Shown: positions 18,559 through 30,128, counted from the first letter of the stretch. The stretch: 64,000 nucleotides of DNA from Rhizobium sp. Root708 (GCF_001429725.1 NZ_LMHV01000001.1:124001-188000); one strand, 5' to 3'. Made by a program: numbers and translations. The notes: generated by a model from the letters alone, not told the origin.

Positions 18559-19197
18559 TTAGTCAGCCGCGCGGGCGAGCGCGAGGCGGAAACCGAAGCC
18601 GACCAATGCGGCACCGGTGATGCGGTTGAACCATTTGCCGCTTGCGATGAAGCGGTCGCGAATGGGCTTTACGGTGAAGAAGGTGGAGACGCCCGCGAAC
18701 CAGGCGACGAGTGCAGCGGCCATGCCGATGCCGTAGCTGAACTGGATCAGCGCGGGTGTGTCGTGATGAACAAGCGTCGAAAACAGCGACAGGAAGAACA
18801 GCACCGGCTTCGGGTTCAGCGCATTGGTAACAAAGCCCATGCTCAGGCACTTCAGCGCCGAGATCGGCTTGCGGTCTTCTTCGCTCACGTTGATCTCGGC
18901 CACGTTGAAGCCCGGCGCCCGAAACGACTTGATGCCGAGATAGACGAGGTAGGCGACACCCGCCCACTTGATCATCGCAAACAGCATCAGCGACTTGGAA
19001 ACGATGAGGCCGAGACCCAGGATCGTGTAGCTGATGTGAAAGAGCAGCGAGAAACCCATGCCAATGCCGGTCATGACGGCCGCGCGGCGGCCATGCACGA
19101 TGCTCTGGCGCAGGATCACCGCGAAGTCGGCGCCCGGCACCACGATGAAAATGGAGAATACGGCCATCAGGCCCAGAAATTCGAAGAAGTACTGCAT
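18559..19197 (-). CDS. LysE/RhtB-family amino-acid exporter
   Basis: A 212-aa inner-membrane protein with six predicted helices: about residues 4-24, 40-62, 68-88, 118-138, 150-172 and 190-208. The LysE family signature VVPGADFAVILRQSIVHGRRAA is at the first helix/loop. It may export an amino acid or related metabolite; the substrate is unknown. It lies 26 nt upstream of lpdA and 18 nt after an SDR gene, so it is part of the short segment between the sucB terminator and the lpdA terminator. Confidence 0.85.
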   Translation of the reverse strand: MQYFFEFLGLMAVFSIFIVVPGADFAVILRQSIVHGRRAAVMTGIGMGFSLLFHISYTILGLGLIVSKSLMLFAMIKWAGVAYLVYLGIKSFRAPGFNVAEINVSEEDRKPISALKCLSMGFVTNALNPKPVLFFLSLFSTLVHHDTPALIQFSYGIGMAAALVAWFAGVSTFFTVKPIRDRFIASGKWFNRITGAALVGFGFRLALARAAD

Positions 19198-19215
19198 CTG
19201 GAAGGTCCTCGTACC

Positions 19216-19968
19216 CTAGCGGCCACCGCTTACGTTGAGTATGGCGCCCGTTATATAGGAAGCCGTCGGCGAGAGCAGGTAGAGGACCGCATCGGCGATT
19301 TCCTCGGCTGTACCCGAGCGCTGCATCGGAATGCTGGATGCCATGTCGCGTGCGCGGTTGGGCAGGCCACCGGACGCGTGAATATCCGTGTCGATGACGC
19401 CGGGGCGTATCGCGTTCACCCGCACCCCCTCGGTTGCCACCTCGCGCGACAGGCCGATCGTGAATGTATCGATCGCAGCCTTCGAGGCCGCGTAATCGAC
19501 ATACTGCGACGCCGACCCGAGGACTGCAGCCATGGAGGATATATTGACGATCGATCCGCCCTTACCGCCATGCTTGGACGACATCCGGCGAACCGCCTCG
19601 GCGGCGCAAAGGATCGAGCCGGTGACATTGACGCGCATCATCCGCTCGAGACGCTCGACGCTCATCTCGTCGACACGTTGCGGCGCGTCGACGATGCCGG
19701 CATTGTTGACGAGGCCATCCAGTCGCCCGAAATGTCGATCAACGGCATCGAACATCGCAGCGATATCCTGCGCACTGCCGACATCGCCCTTGATCGCGAT
19801 CGCATCGCCACCCTCGGTCTTGACCTCGGCGACGACGACATCGGCGGCAGCACGGTTGGCGGCATAATTCACTGCAACATTCCATCCCTGCCGCGCGGCA
19901 AGGCGGCACACGGCGGCACCGATGCCCCGGCTGCCACCGGTGACCAGAAGAACGGGTCGCCCTGTCAT
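19216..19968 (-). CDS. SDR-family oxidoreductase
   Basis: A 250-aa classical short-chain dehydrogenase. It has TGGSRGIG (cofactor loop), NNAG, the active-site Ser in IVNISSMAA, and Tyr/Lys in YAASKAA. The C-terminal TGAILNVSGGR matches the family end. The ATG at 19968 overlaps the upstream stop as ATGA, so this start is preferred to the one at 19977. NADP preference is suggested by the Arg in the glycine-rich loop and NYAANRAA after beta-2. The substrate is unknown. It sits in the sucB-lpdA interval, a position where rhizobia often keep an SDR gene. Confidence 0.88.
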   Translation of the reverse strand: MTGRPVLLVTGGSRGIGAAVCRLAARQGWNVAVNYAANRAAADVVVAEVKTEGGDAIAIKGDVGSAQDIAAMFDAVDRHFGRLDGLVNNAGIVDAPQRVDEMSVERLERMMRVNVTGSILCAAEAVRRMSSKHGGKGGSIVNISSMAAVLGSASQYVDYAASKAAIDTFTIGLSREVATEGVRVNAIRPGVIDTDIHASGGLPNRARDMASSIPMQRSGTAEEIADAVLYLLSPTASYITGAILNVSGGR

Positions 19969-20510
19969 TTCGCGCACTCCTTGAATGTCAGCAAGTCCCA
20001 GGGCGCGACGGTCGCCTTATCGTTACCCCAGATCTTCGACTGCCGGATCGCGGGACCAAGACCGGGAAGCAAGATTTCGTCGGCAGCCACTGCGGCTTCA
20101 GGCTGGAGATTGTCGATCTTGCCCTCGGCATCGAGGCCGTAAACGGGGCCTTGCCATATGGTGCATGCGTCTAGGTCGGCGCCGGTCGCATCGCCATCGG
20201 GGCATTGGAACATCAGAATGCCGGCGGCGCGCGTCGGATCCTCCGAGGGCATGACATAGCCGTCGAGTTCCAACGAGCTCTTGAGTATCTTCAGCGCGAA
20301 GAGATTGCTGGCAGAGGCCGCTTCAGAGGCGATCGGCTTGAAACGCAGTTCATAGGCACCATCCCTGTCGGCATAGACGGCGCGGGCCTGATTGCAATCG
20401 GGCGCGCCGACAGCCGCCATCGGCAAGCTCAGCAGAAACGCCAGCGAAGCTCCGACGGTGCCAGTGGCACGGAGAAGCATCATACGCTCTGTGGAGATTG
20501 CCAGCGACAT
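19965..20510 (-). CDS. Secreted protein of unknown function
   Basis: A 181-aa protein with a signal peptide (hydrophobic GASLAFLLSLPMAAVGAP, probable cleavage after about residue 36). The mature chain has three cysteines besides the first (CNQAR, FQCPDG, DACTIW, FKECAK), which suggests periplasmic disulfides. I recognise no family. It is translationally coupled to the downstream SDR gene (ATGA) and separated from sucB by an intrinsic terminator, so it probably heads the segment ending in lpdA. Confidence 0.75.
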   Translation of the reverse strand: MSLAISTERMMLLRATGTVGASLAFLLSLPMAAVGAPDCNQARAVYADRDGAYELRFKPIASEAASASNLFALKILKSSLELDGYVMPSEDPTRAAGILMFQCPDGDATGADLDACTIWQGPVYGLDAEGKIDNLQPEAAVAADEILLPGLGPAIRQSKIWGNDKATVAPWDLLTFKECAK

Positions 20511-20529
20511 TACACGCCCCGCTGAGGTG

Positions 20530-20553
20530 AAAAGGGCCGCTCGCGCGGCCCTG
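20530..20553 (-). terminator. Intrinsic terminator after sucB
   Basis: AGGGCCGC-TCGC-GCGGCCCT forms a perfect 8-bp stem, followed on the minus strand by TTTT. It lies 9-32 nt after the sucB stop and partly insulates the suc genes from the segment leading to lpdA. Confidence 0.75.
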
Positions 20554-20561
20554 TCGATTGC

Positions 20562-21791
20562 TTAGAGATCGAGAACCAGACGCTCCGGATCTTCCAGGCT
20601 TTCCTTGACGCGAACGAGGAAGGTCACTGCTTCCTTACCATCGACGATACGGTGATCGTAGGAGAGAGCGAGATACATCATCGGACGGATGACGATCTGG
20701 CCGCCGACGACGACGGGACGATCCTGGATCTTGTGCATGCCGAGGATACCCGACTGCGGTGCGTTCAGGATCGGCGAGGACATCAGCGAACCGTAGACGC
20801 CACCGTTGGTGATCGTGAAGGTACCGCCCTGCATGTCGGCCATCGACAGCGAGCCGTCACGGGCAGCCTTTGCCAGACGTGCCAATTCCTTTTCGACTTC
20901 GGCGATCGACATCTGGTCGGCATCGCGAATGACAGGAACGACAAGGCCCTTGTCCGTGCCGACGGCCATGCCGATGTGGCAGAAGTTCTTGTAGATGATG
21001 TCGGTGCCGTCGATCTCGGCGTTGACAGCCGGCAGTTCCTTCAGCGCGTGGGTAATGGCCTTGGTGAAGAAGCCCATGAAGCCGAGCTTCACGCCATGCT
21101 TCTTTTCGAAGACGTCCTTGTACTTGGCGCGCAGGTCCATGACAGCCTTCATGTCCACCTCGTTATAGGTGGTCAGCATCGCGGCCGTGTTCTGTGCGTC
21201 CTTGAGGCGCTTGGCGATCGTCTGGCGCAGGCGCGTCATCTTCACGCGCTCTTCGCGACCGGCATCCTCGACCGTCGACGGGCCACGAGCAGCAGCCGGA
21301 ACGGCAGGTGCTGCAGCGGCTGCCGGAGCGGAGATGCCCTTGGCAACGGCGGCGATCACGTCGCCCTTCAGAACCTGGCCGCGCTTGCCCGATCCATCGA
21401 CCTGATCGGCCGAAAGGTTGTTCTCGGCAAGCATCTTGGCGGCAGCCGGTGCCGGCGGCATCGCGGAAGCGGCAGCGACCGGAGCAGCGGCTGCGGCAAC
21501 CGGAGCAGGAGCGGCGGCAGCGGGTTCGGCGGCCTTTGCCGGAGCGGCGGCGGCGCCCGCGGCGATCTGGCCGAGCAGTGCGCCAAGACCGACGGTCTCG
21601 CCAGCCTGAGCGACGATCTCAGACAACGTGCCGGAAGCCGGAGCCGGTACCTCGATGGTCACCTTGTCGGTTTCAAGCTCGAGAATCGGCTCGTCGGCCT
21701 TGATGACGTCGCCGACCTTCTTGAACCAGGTACCGACGGTTGCCTCGCTGACGGATTCACCGAGAGTTGGAACGCGGATTTCTGTGGCCAT
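20562..21791 (-). CDS. sucB: Dihydrolipoamide succinyltransferase (E2 of 2-oxoglutarate dehydrogenase)
   Basis: The 409-aa core of the 2-oxoglutarate dehydrogenase complex. One lipoyl domain carries K43 ([11 protein letters not shown]). An Ala/Pro-rich flexible linker (about 78-115) is followed by the E3-binding domain ([30 protein letters not shown] region) and a second linker. The catalytic domain ends with the active-site [12 protein letters not shown]. Linker lengths and a single lipoyl domain are normal for SucB. It lies 118 nt after sucA across a stable hairpin. Confidence 0.97.
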   Translation of the reverse strand: MATEIRVPTLGESVSEATVGTWFKKVGDVIKADEPILELETDKVTIEVPAPASGTLSEIVAQAGETVGLGALLGQIAAGAAAAPAKAAEPAAAAPAPVAAAAAPVAAASAMPPAPAAAKMLAENNLSADQVDGSGKRGQVLKGDVIAAVAKGISAPAAAAAPAVPAAARGPSTVEDAGREERVKMTRLRQTIAKRLKDAQNTAAMLTTYNEVDMKAVMDLRAKYKDVFEKKHGVKLGFMGFFTKAITHALKELPAVNAEIDGTDIIYKNFCHIGMAVGTDKGLVVPVIRDADQMSIAEVEKELARLAKAARDGSLSMADMQGGTFTITNGGVYGSLMSSPILNAPQSGILGMHKIQDRPVVVGGQIVIRPMMYLALSYDHRIVDGKEAVTFLVRVKESLEDPERLVLDL

Positions 21792-21866
21792 TGTTCAAAT
21801 CCTGAATTTTGATCGTTGTAATTTTTGACGGCGTTCCGACGACGGAGGCCGAAGAACGAATTAATG

Positions 21867-21898
21867 CGAAGAGGAAGCGCTAAGTCGCTCCCTCTTCG
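21867..21898. other. Stable hairpin in the sucA-sucB gap
   Basis: CGAAGAGG pairs with CCTCTTCG and, after one mismatch, AGCG pairs with CGCT. On the minus strand no T run follows, so it is not a standard terminator. It may protect or separate the sucA and sucB parts of the mRNA. Confidence 0.55.
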
Positions 21899-21909
21899 AT
21901 CTCATTCTC

Positions 21910-24894
21910 TTAGCCGCCCAGCGCATCCTCGAGGAATGCGGCGAGCTGCGCCAGATGCTTGGACATCAGACCCGTTGCCGGCGACGCCGCAGCCGGACGA
22001 CCGGTGTAGCGGACGCGCTGGTACTTCGCATCGATATGGGCGAGCACCCATTCCAGATACGGGTCGATGAACGACCAGCCGCCCATGTTCTTCGGCTCTT
22101 CCTGGCACCAGACCATTTCCGCATTGCGGAAGCGCGAGAGCTCGTTGATGAGCGCCTTGGCCGGGAACGGATAGAGCTGTTCGACGCGCAGCAGGTACAC
22201 ATCGTCGATGCCGCGCTTTTCGCGCTCTTCGAGAAGGTCGAAATAGACCTTGCCCGAGCACATCACGACGCGACGGATCTTGGCGTCCTTCTGCAGCTTG
22301 ATCGGACCGTCCTTGATCACCTCGGCATCGTCCCAGAGCAGACGGTGGAACGAGGTTTCGCCGGCCATCTCCGCCAGACCCGACACCGCCCGCTTGTGGC
22401 GCAGCAGCGACTTCGGCGTCATCAGGATCAGCGGCTTGCGGAAGTCGCGCTTCACCTGGCGGCGCAGGATGTGGAAATAGTTTGCCGGCGTCGTGACGTT
22501 GGCAACCTGCATGTTGTCCTCTGCGCACATCTGCAGCCAGCGTTCGAGACGGGCGGACGAGTGCTCCGGACCCTGGCCTTCATAGCCGTGCGGCAACAGG
22601 CAGACGAGGCCGGACATGCGCAGCCACTTGCGTTCGCCCGACGAAATGAACTGGTCGAACACCACCTGCGCACCGTTGGCGAAGTCGCCGAACTGGGCTT
22701 CCCAGAGCGTCAAGGCATTCGGACGCGCCAGCGAGTAGCCGTATTCGAAACCGAGAACAGCTTCTTCGGACAGCATCGAGTTGATGACTTCGTAGCGCGC
22801 CTGCGTCGACGAGAGGTTGGCGAGCGGGATGTAGCGCTCTTCCGTTTCCTGATCGTAGAGCACCGAGTGACGCTGCGAGAAGGTGCCGCGTTCGCAATCC
22901 TGGCCGGAGAGGCGGATCTTATGGCCTTCGGTGACGAGCCCGCCGAACGCCAGCGCTTCCGCCGTCGCCCAATCGATGCCCTCGCCGGTCGAGATCATGT
23001 TCGAACGATTTTCCATGAAGCGCTGGATGGTCCGGTGCGCATGGAAACCTTCCGGGATCTCGGAAAGCTTGCGGCCGATTTCCTTCAACTGCTTCATCGG
23101 CACGGCGGTCTTGCCGCGGCGCTGCTCGTCGGCATTGTCGGCCGTGCGCAGGCCAGACCACTCGCCGTCGAGCCAGTCGGCCTTGTTCGGCTTGTAGCTC
23201 TGGCCGGCCTCGAACTCCTGCTCGAGATGCGCGCGCCAGTCGGCCTTCATCTTTTCGACTTCGCCATCGGTCAGCAGGCCTTCGCCCACCAGACGCTCGG
23301 CATAAATCTGCAGCACCGACTTATGGGCGCGGATGACCTTGTACATCTTCGGCTGTGTGAAGGACGGCTCGTCGCCTTCGTTGTGGCCGTAGCGACGGTA
23401 GCAGAACATGTCGAGGACGACAGGCTTATGGAACTTCATGCGAAATTCCATGGCGATCTTGGCGGCATAGACAACCGCTTCCGGATCGTCGCCGTTGACG
23501 TGCAGGATCGGCGCTTCGATCATCTTGGCGACGTCGGACGGATAGGGCGACGAACGCGAGAAGGCCGGGTTCGTGGTGAAGCCGATCTGGTTGTTGATGA
23601 TGACGTGCATCGTGCCGGCGACGCGATGGCCGCGCAGGCCCGACAGGCCGAGAATTTCAGCGATAACACCCTGGCCGGCGAAGGCCGCGTCACCGTGGAT
23701 CAAAAGCGGCAGAACCTTGGCGCGCTCGGAAAGCGGAATGGTATCGCCTTCCCAAACGGTAGCGCCCATATCCTGCTTGGCGCGGGCCTTGCCCATGACG
23801 ACGGGATCGACGATCTCGAGGTGAGACGGGTTGGCCGTCAGCGAAACGTGGACCTTGTTGCCGTCGAATTCACGGTCGGAGGAAGCGCCGAGGTGGTACT
23901 TCACATCGCCGGAACCTTCGACTTCGTCAGGCGCGTAGGAGCCGCCCTTGAACTCGTGGAAGATGGCGCGGTGCGGTTTGCCCATGACCTGGGAGAGCAC
24001 GTTCAGACGGCCGCGATGCGCCATGCCGAACACGGCTTCCTTGAGGCCGAGGCTGCCGCCGCGCTTCAGGATTTGCTCCAGTGCCGGGATCAGCGATTCA
24101 CCGCCGTCGAGGCCGAAACGCTTGGTGCCCTTGAACTTGACGTCGAGGAACTGCTCGTAGCCTTCGGCTTCGATGATCTTCGACAGGATCGCCTTCTTGC
24201 CTTCGGCCGTGAAGGCAACGCCCTTGTCCGGACCTTCGATCCGTTCCTGAATCCAGGCCTTTTCTTCCGGATTGGAGATGTGCATGAACTCGACGCCGAG
24301 GGTCGAGCAGTAGGTGCGCTCGAGGATCTCGATCATCTCCGGGATGGTCGCGTATTCGAGACCGAGCACATTGTCGATGAAGATCTTGCGATCGTTGTCG
24401 GCGGCGGTGAAACCGTAGTTCTCCGGCGACAGTTCCTTGTAGTCCTCGACGGGCGCGGCGATTCCGAGCGGATCGAGCTTGGCGTGCAGGTGGCCGCGCA
24501 TGCGGTAGGCGCGGATCATCATGATGGCGCGCACGCTGTCGCGCGTCGCCTGCAAGATGTCAGCACCCTCGGTCGGCTTGCCGGCTGCTTCGGCCTTGGC
24601 CTTCACCTTGGTCTCTACGACCTTCTCGATCACGCCCCAGTTGCCGTCGAGTGCGGAAACCAGATCGCCGCTGGCCTGCAGAGGCCAGTTGCTCTTGCGC
24701 CAGGATGCACCCTTGGCCGCCCGCTTCACGTCGTCAGGATTGTCTTCAAGCGCCTTGAAAAACGACCGCCATTCCTCGTTGACCGAGGCGGGATCTTCCT
24801 CGTAGCGCGCATAGAGCTGCTCGATGTAAGCAGCGTTGGCGCCATCCAGGAACGAGGTGATCTGAAACTGCTCGTTGGCTTCTTGCCGTGCCAT
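21910..24894 (-). CDS. sucA: 2-oxoglutarate dehydrogenase E1 component
   Basis: A 994-aa ThDP-dependent decarboxylase that feeds succinyl groups to SucB. The N-terminal motif ITSFLDGANAAYIEQLY is the E2-binding segment. GMAHRGRLNVL and the GDAAFAGQGVIAE ThDP region (GDA..N type) are clear, and SARLERWLQMC, LMTPKSLLRH and EEPKNMGGW belong to the C-terminal transketolase-like half. The ATG at 24993 would add 33 residues lacking homology; MARQEANEQF at 24894 is the family start. A terminator-like hairpin separates it from sucD, so it may also have its own promoter. Confidence 0.97.
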   Translation of the reverse strand: MARQEANEQFQITSFLDGANAAYIEQLYARYEEDPASVNEEWRSFFKALEDNPDDVKRAAKGASWRKSNWPLQASGDLVSALDGNWGVIEKVVETKVKAKAEAAGKPTEGADILQATRDSVRAIMMIRAYRMRGHLHAKLDPLGIAAPVEDYKELSPENYGFTAADNDRKIFIDNVLGLEYATIPEMIEILERTYCSTLGVEFMHISNPEEKAWIQERIEGPDKGVAFTAEGKKAILSKIIEAEGYEQFLDVKFKGTKRFGLDGGESLIPALEQILKRGGSLGLKEAVFGMAHRGRLNVLSQVMGKPHRAIFHEFKGGSYAPDEVEGSGDVKYHLGASSDREFDGNKVHVSLTANPSHLEIVDPVVMGKARAKQDMGATVWEGDTIPLSERAKVLPLLIHGDAAFAGQGVIAEILGLSGLRGHRVAGTMHVIINNQIGFTTNPAFSRSSPYPSDVAKMIEAPILHVNGDDPEAVVYAAKIAMEFRMKFHKPVVLDMFCYRRYGHNEGDEPSFTQPKMYKVIRAHKSVLQIYAERLVGEGLLTDGEVEKMKADWRAHLEQEFEAGQSYKPNKADWLDGEWSGLRTADNADEQRRGKTAVPMKQLKEIGRKLSEIPEGFHAHRTIQRFMENRSNMISTGEGIDWATAEALAFGGLVTEGHKIRLSGQDCERGTFSQRHSVLYDQETEERYIPLANLSSTQARYEVINSMLSEEAVLGFEYGYSLARPNALTLWEAQFGDFANGAQVVFDQFISSGERKWLRMSGLVCLLPHGYEGQGPEHSSARLERWLQMCAEDNMQVANVTTPANYFHILRRQVKRDFRKPLILMTPKSLLRHKRAVSGLAEMAGETSFHRLLWDDAEVIKDGPIKLQKDAKIRRVVMCSGKVYFDLLEEREKRGIDDVYLLRVEQLYPFPAKALINELSRFRNAEMVWCQEEPKNMGGWSFIDPYLEWVLAHIDAKYQRVRYTGRPAAASPATGLMSKHLAQLAAFLEDALGG

Positions 24895-25006
24895 GGTTAC
24901 ACGCGGACGCTTTCGCCCGCCTCCTGACTTGTGATTTGCCGGATACTCGACCGGCTTGCCGCATCTATCGTTAGCCGCCTGTCCGCGGCTCATTTCAATT
25001 CCAGGT

Positions 25007-25043
25007 CAAAAGCCCGGGCAAACGGTTCGATCGCTGCCCGGGT
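25007..25043 (-). terminator. Terminator-like hairpin between sucD and sucA
   Basis: CCCGGGCA and TGCCCGGG form a perfect 8-bp stem with a 14-nt loop. On the minus strand CTTTTG follows. The T run is short, so partial read-through into sucA is likely. Confidence 0.6.
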
Positions 25044-25055
25044 ATATAGATTGGC

Positions 25056-25958
25056 TTAGCCCTTGAGGACTTCAACCAGCGTCGTGCCGAGGCGCGCCGG
25101 GGAAGGCGAAACCTTGATGCCGGCCGCTTCCATGGCAGCGATCTTGGATTCCGCATCGCCCTTGCCGCCGGAAACGACAGCGCCGGCGTGGCCCATGGTG
25201 CGGCCCTTCGGAGCCGTACGGCCCGCGATGAAGCCGGCCATCGGCTTCTTGCGGCCCTTCTTGGCTTCGTCAATCAGGAACTGTGCTGCGTCTTCTTCAG
25301 CCGAACCGCCGATTTCGCCGATCATGATGATCGAGGTCGTGGCTTCGTCGGCCAGGAACATCTCGAGCACGTCGATGAACTCGGTGCCCTTGACCGGGTC
25401 GCCGCCGATGCCGACTGCCGTCGTCTGGCCGAGGCCTTCGTTCGACGTCTGGAACACGGCTTCGTATGTCAGCGTGCCGGAGCGCGAAACGATACCGACC
25501 GAACCCTTGCGGAAGATCGAGCCCGGCATGATGCCGATCTTGCATTCTTCCGGCGTCAGGATACCCGGGCAGTTCGGGCCGAGCAGGCGGGACTTGGAGC
25601 GGTCGAGGCGAGCCTTGACGCGAACCATGTCCATGACAGGGATACCCTCGGTGATGCAGGTGATGAAAGGAATCTCGGCGTCGATGGCCTCGATGATCGC
25701 ATCAGCGGCACCTGCCGGCGGAACGTAGATGACCGAAGCGTCGGCACCGGTGCGTTCCTTGGCTTCGGCAACCGTTGCAAAGATCGGCAGGCTTTCGCCC
25801 TTGGAACCGGTCCAGGTTTCGCCACCCTTCTTCGGATGGATACCGCCGACCATCTGCGTGCCGTAGTAAGCCAGCGCCTGTTCGGTGTGGAAGGTGCCGG
25901 TCTTGCCGGTCAGGCCCTGAACGAGAACCTTGGTATTCTTGTTTACGAGAATAGACAT
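25056..25958 (-). CDS. sucD: Succinyl-CoA synthetase alpha subunit
   Basis: A 300-aa CoA-binding and phosphohistidine-bearing subunit. The Rossmann-like CoA site ([21 protein letters not shown], read in pieces) is at the N-terminus, with [18 protein letters not shown] and SRSGTLTYE in the middle. The phosphorylated His is in [16 protein letters not shown] near residue 250. It lies 17 nt after sucC in the same operon. Substrate-level phosphorylation here links SucAB to SdhABCD. Confidence 0.97.
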   Translation of the reverse strand: MSILVNKNTKVLVQGLTGKTGTFHTEQALAYYGTQMVGGIHPKKGGETWTGSKGESLPIFATVAEAKERTGADASVIYVPPAGAADAIIEAIDAEIPFITCITEGIPVMDMVRVKARLDRSKSRLLGPNCPGILTPEECKIGIMPGSIFRKGSVGIVSRSGTLTYEAVFQTSNEGLGQTTAVGIGGDPVKGTEFIDVLEMFLADEATTSIIMIGEIGGSAEEDAAQFLIDEAKKGRKKPMAGFIAGRTAPKGRTMGHAGAVVSGGKGDAESKIAAMEAAGIKVSPSPARLGTTLVEVLKG

Positions 25959-25974
25959 CTATCAGGTCCTCAAA

Positions 25975-27168
<1,194 letters not shown>

Positions 27169-27208
27169 GGATCTATTCCTGTTTGGATTGCGTCAGCGGC
27201 CGTCAGGC

Positions 27209-28270
<1,062 letters not shown>

Positions 28271-28312
28271 TTATTTTTGAGTAAGGAATTTCAATCGGTT
28301 AGATAATAAAAC

Positions 28313-28330
28313 TCTTACGTAAACGTAAGA
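28313..28330. promoter_or_regulatory. Palindrome in the mdh promoter region
   Basis: TCTTACG-TAAA-CGTAAGA is a perfect inverted repeat with 7-bp arms, 142-159 bp before mdh. A good -35 match, TTGACG, lies just upstream on the minus strand (28336-28341 by my count), so the repeat would sit in the promoter core. It looks like a repressor operator; the regulator is unknown. Confidence 0.55.
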
Positions 28331-28348
28331 TAAATCGTCAACAAAACG

Positions 28349-29512
28349 TTACTCTGCGGCTCGTCGCTCGTTATGCAGGGCAAGATATTCCGCACTTCGC
28401 ATTTCGAAGAGACGCGAGACTGTACGATCGAATTCGAACCCCTCGGTACCACGCGCTTGTGTCAGCAAGTTTTCAGGCATCGCTGCGGCGGACACATAGA
28501 GCCGCACTGCATGGTCGTAAAGCGTATCGATCAAAATGATGAACCGCTTGATCTGATTCCGCTTCTCGGGACCGAGAAGCGGCACATGGTCGACGAAGAC
28601 CGCATCGAACCGTTCCGCGATTGCAAGGAAATCCGATGCGCCGAGCGGCTTGTCGCAAAGATCGTCGAAGGAGAACCGCGCAATGCGATCGACCGTCAGA
28701 GGCACGTGTATCGACCGGCCTTTCATCGGGATTTCGCTCGGCTGCGCCTTCCGCCCGTGCAACGCCTGCATCCAGGAGGCATCCATCGCCATATCGGCGC
28801 GTTCGTCCAAGGGTGTCAGATAGACCGGCTGGCTGCCGAGCTTTTCCATCCGGTAGTCGGTTGGGGAGTCGAGGCTCACAACGTTTGCATGCTGCTTCAG
28901 GAGGTCGACGAAGGGAAGAAACAGGCTCCGGTTCAGCCCGTCCCGGTAGAGATTGTCCGGCTCGACATTCGACGTCGCCACCAGCACACAGCCGCGCCGG
29001 AAAAGCTCGGAGAAAAGCCGCGACAGGATCATCGCATCGGCAATGTCAGTGACCGTGAATTCGTCGAAGCAAAGCAGTTCGGCCTCATCGTAGAGGGCAG
29101 CCGCCACGACCGGGATCGGATCGGCCTGCTTCGTCTCGCCGTTCTTCAGCTTCAGACGATGGGCGGCGATGCGGTTATGCGCATCGGCCATGAATTCATG
29201 GAAATGCGCGCGGCGCTTCTTTGCCGATGGCGCCATCGCGAAGAACATATCCATCAGCATGGTTTTGCCGCGACCGACGCTGCCATGGATGTAGAGCCCT
29301 TTGACGGCCTCCGAAGGCTTTTTCTTGTTGGCGAACAGCCAACCGAGCGCACTGGATTTCGCTGCCGGACGCCGCTGCTTCAACGCTGATAGAACCCGAT
29401 CCAGGCATTTCGCCACGTGCATCTGGGCTGAATCGACTTGAAGCGCACCCGAAGCCGTCAGCGACTTCAATTGTTCGCTGACGCTCAGGGAGTAGTCCGG
29501 CATGGGTTGCAT
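28349..29512 (-). CDS. zapE: Cell division protein ZapE (AFG1-like ATPase)
   Basis: A 387-aa AAA-type P-loop ATPase. Walker A is GLYIHGSVGRGKTMLMDMFF (near 95-114) and Walker B is LLCFDEFTVTDIADAM. Further family motifs are RRGCVLVATSN and FSFDDLCDKPLGASDFLA. In other bacteria the family acts at constricting Z-rings, and in mitochondria (Afg1) on respiratory-complex turnover. Its stop is 20 bp from the mdh promoter palindrome, and it is transcribed in the same direction as mdh. Confidence 0.92.
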   Translation of the reverse strand: MQPMPDYSLSVSEQLKSLTASGALQVDSAQMHVAKCLDRVLSALKQRRPAAKSSALGWLFANKKKPSEAVKGLYIHGSVGRGKTMLMDMFFAMAPSAKKRRAHFHEFMADAHNRIAAHRLKLKNGETKQADPIPVVAAALYDEAELLCFDEFTVTDIADAMILSRLFSELFRRGCVLVATSNVEPDNLYRDGLNRSLFLPFVDLLKQHANVVSLDSPTDYRMEKLGSQPVYLTPLDERADMAMDASWMQALHGRKAQPSEIPMKGRSIHVPLTVDRIARFSFDDLCDKPLGASDFLAIAERFDAVFVDHVPLLGPEKRNQIKRFIILIDTLYDHAVRLYVSAAAMPENLLTQARGTEGFEFDRTVSRLFEMRSAEYLALHNERRAAE

Positions 29513-29534
29513 AAGGGGTCCGCCTATGGACGAT

Positions 29535-29552
29535 CGGCGGCCCGGGCCGCCG
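29535..29552. repeat. 18-bp all-GC perfect palindrome
   Basis: CGGCGGCCCGGGCCGCCG lies in the 46-bp gap between the lipoprotein gene stop and the zapE start. As RNA it would be a very stable hairpin with almost no loop; no T run follows on the minus strand. Confidence 0.6.
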
Positions 29553-29558
29553 TATCAC

Positions 29559-30071
29559 TTAACGGCTGAGGCTGATCTGCTGTCCGCTGTTGGTCTGGCC
29601 GCTGAAGGCATTATCGGCGGTCTTGAAGACGCTGCCGATCTGGTTACCGCTGCGGTCCTTCAGGATCACCTGCTTGCCGGAGACTTCCCAGGAGCCCATG
29701 GCCGTCAGCTCACCGGCGCAACCGCGCGTACCGCCGCGTGATCCGCTTCCGAGGTTAGTCAGCGTCAGGAACATGTCGCAGGAGCCGTTGACCCGCCAAC
29801 TACCGACCATCGATTCCTTGGTGACGTCCATCGCGTTCGCCCCCATCGCGCCGGGCTGTGCGCCGGCGACGGGTGCGGTGTTCGACGGAGCGGCCGGGAA
29901 TTGCGAGGAGCCGCTCGGCGGCGGAAGCTGGCCGCCCTGAACGGATGGCACCGGCTGAGCCGTCAGCGGCGCCGGAGCAGCGCTGTAGCTCGCATCATTA
30001 TAAGCGGTGCGCTGGCAGCCAGCTAACGACAGAATGACCACGACACCTGTCGCCATATGTCTGAACTGCAT
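29559..30071 (-). CDS. Omp19-like outer-membrane lipoprotein (AprI/Inh protease-inhibitor domain)
   Basis: A 170-aa lipoprotein. Its signal peptide ends in the lipobox LSLAGC. A Pro/Ala/Gln-rich linker (about 25-85) follows, then an AprI/Inh-like beta-barrel (about 88-170) with one Cys pair (GSCDMFLTL and RGCAGEL). The ending [15 protein letters not shown] closely resembles Brucella Omp19, a surface lipoprotein that inhibits host proteases. The AGGAG site favours the ATG at 30071 (or 30074). A start at 30122 is excluded because it would coincide with the predicted transcription start. Confidence 0.82.
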   Translation of the reverse strand: MQFRHMATGVVVILSLAGCQRTAYNDASYSAAPAPLTAQPVPSVQGGQLPPPSGSSQFPAAPSNTAPVAGAQPGAMGANAMDVTKESMVGSWRVNGSCDMFLTLTNLGSGSRGGTRGCAGELTAMGSWEVSGKQVILKDRSGNQIGSVFKTADNAFSGQTNSGQQISLSR

Positions 30072-30128
30072 CATGATACTCCTGATTTTTCCAGTATTGT
30101 CCCGAAGTTGCCGCGCAATCACGGCGGA

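Noticed and set aside
21955..24927. 990-codon open frame on the plus strand opposite sucA
   Set aside because: It mirrors sucA almost exactly, encodes a His/Arg/Asp/Leu-rich chain with no domain, and arises from the codon bias of a high-GC gene. The same applies to long plus-strand frames over atpD, lpdA, sdhA, sucB, argG, typA and the M3 peptidase.
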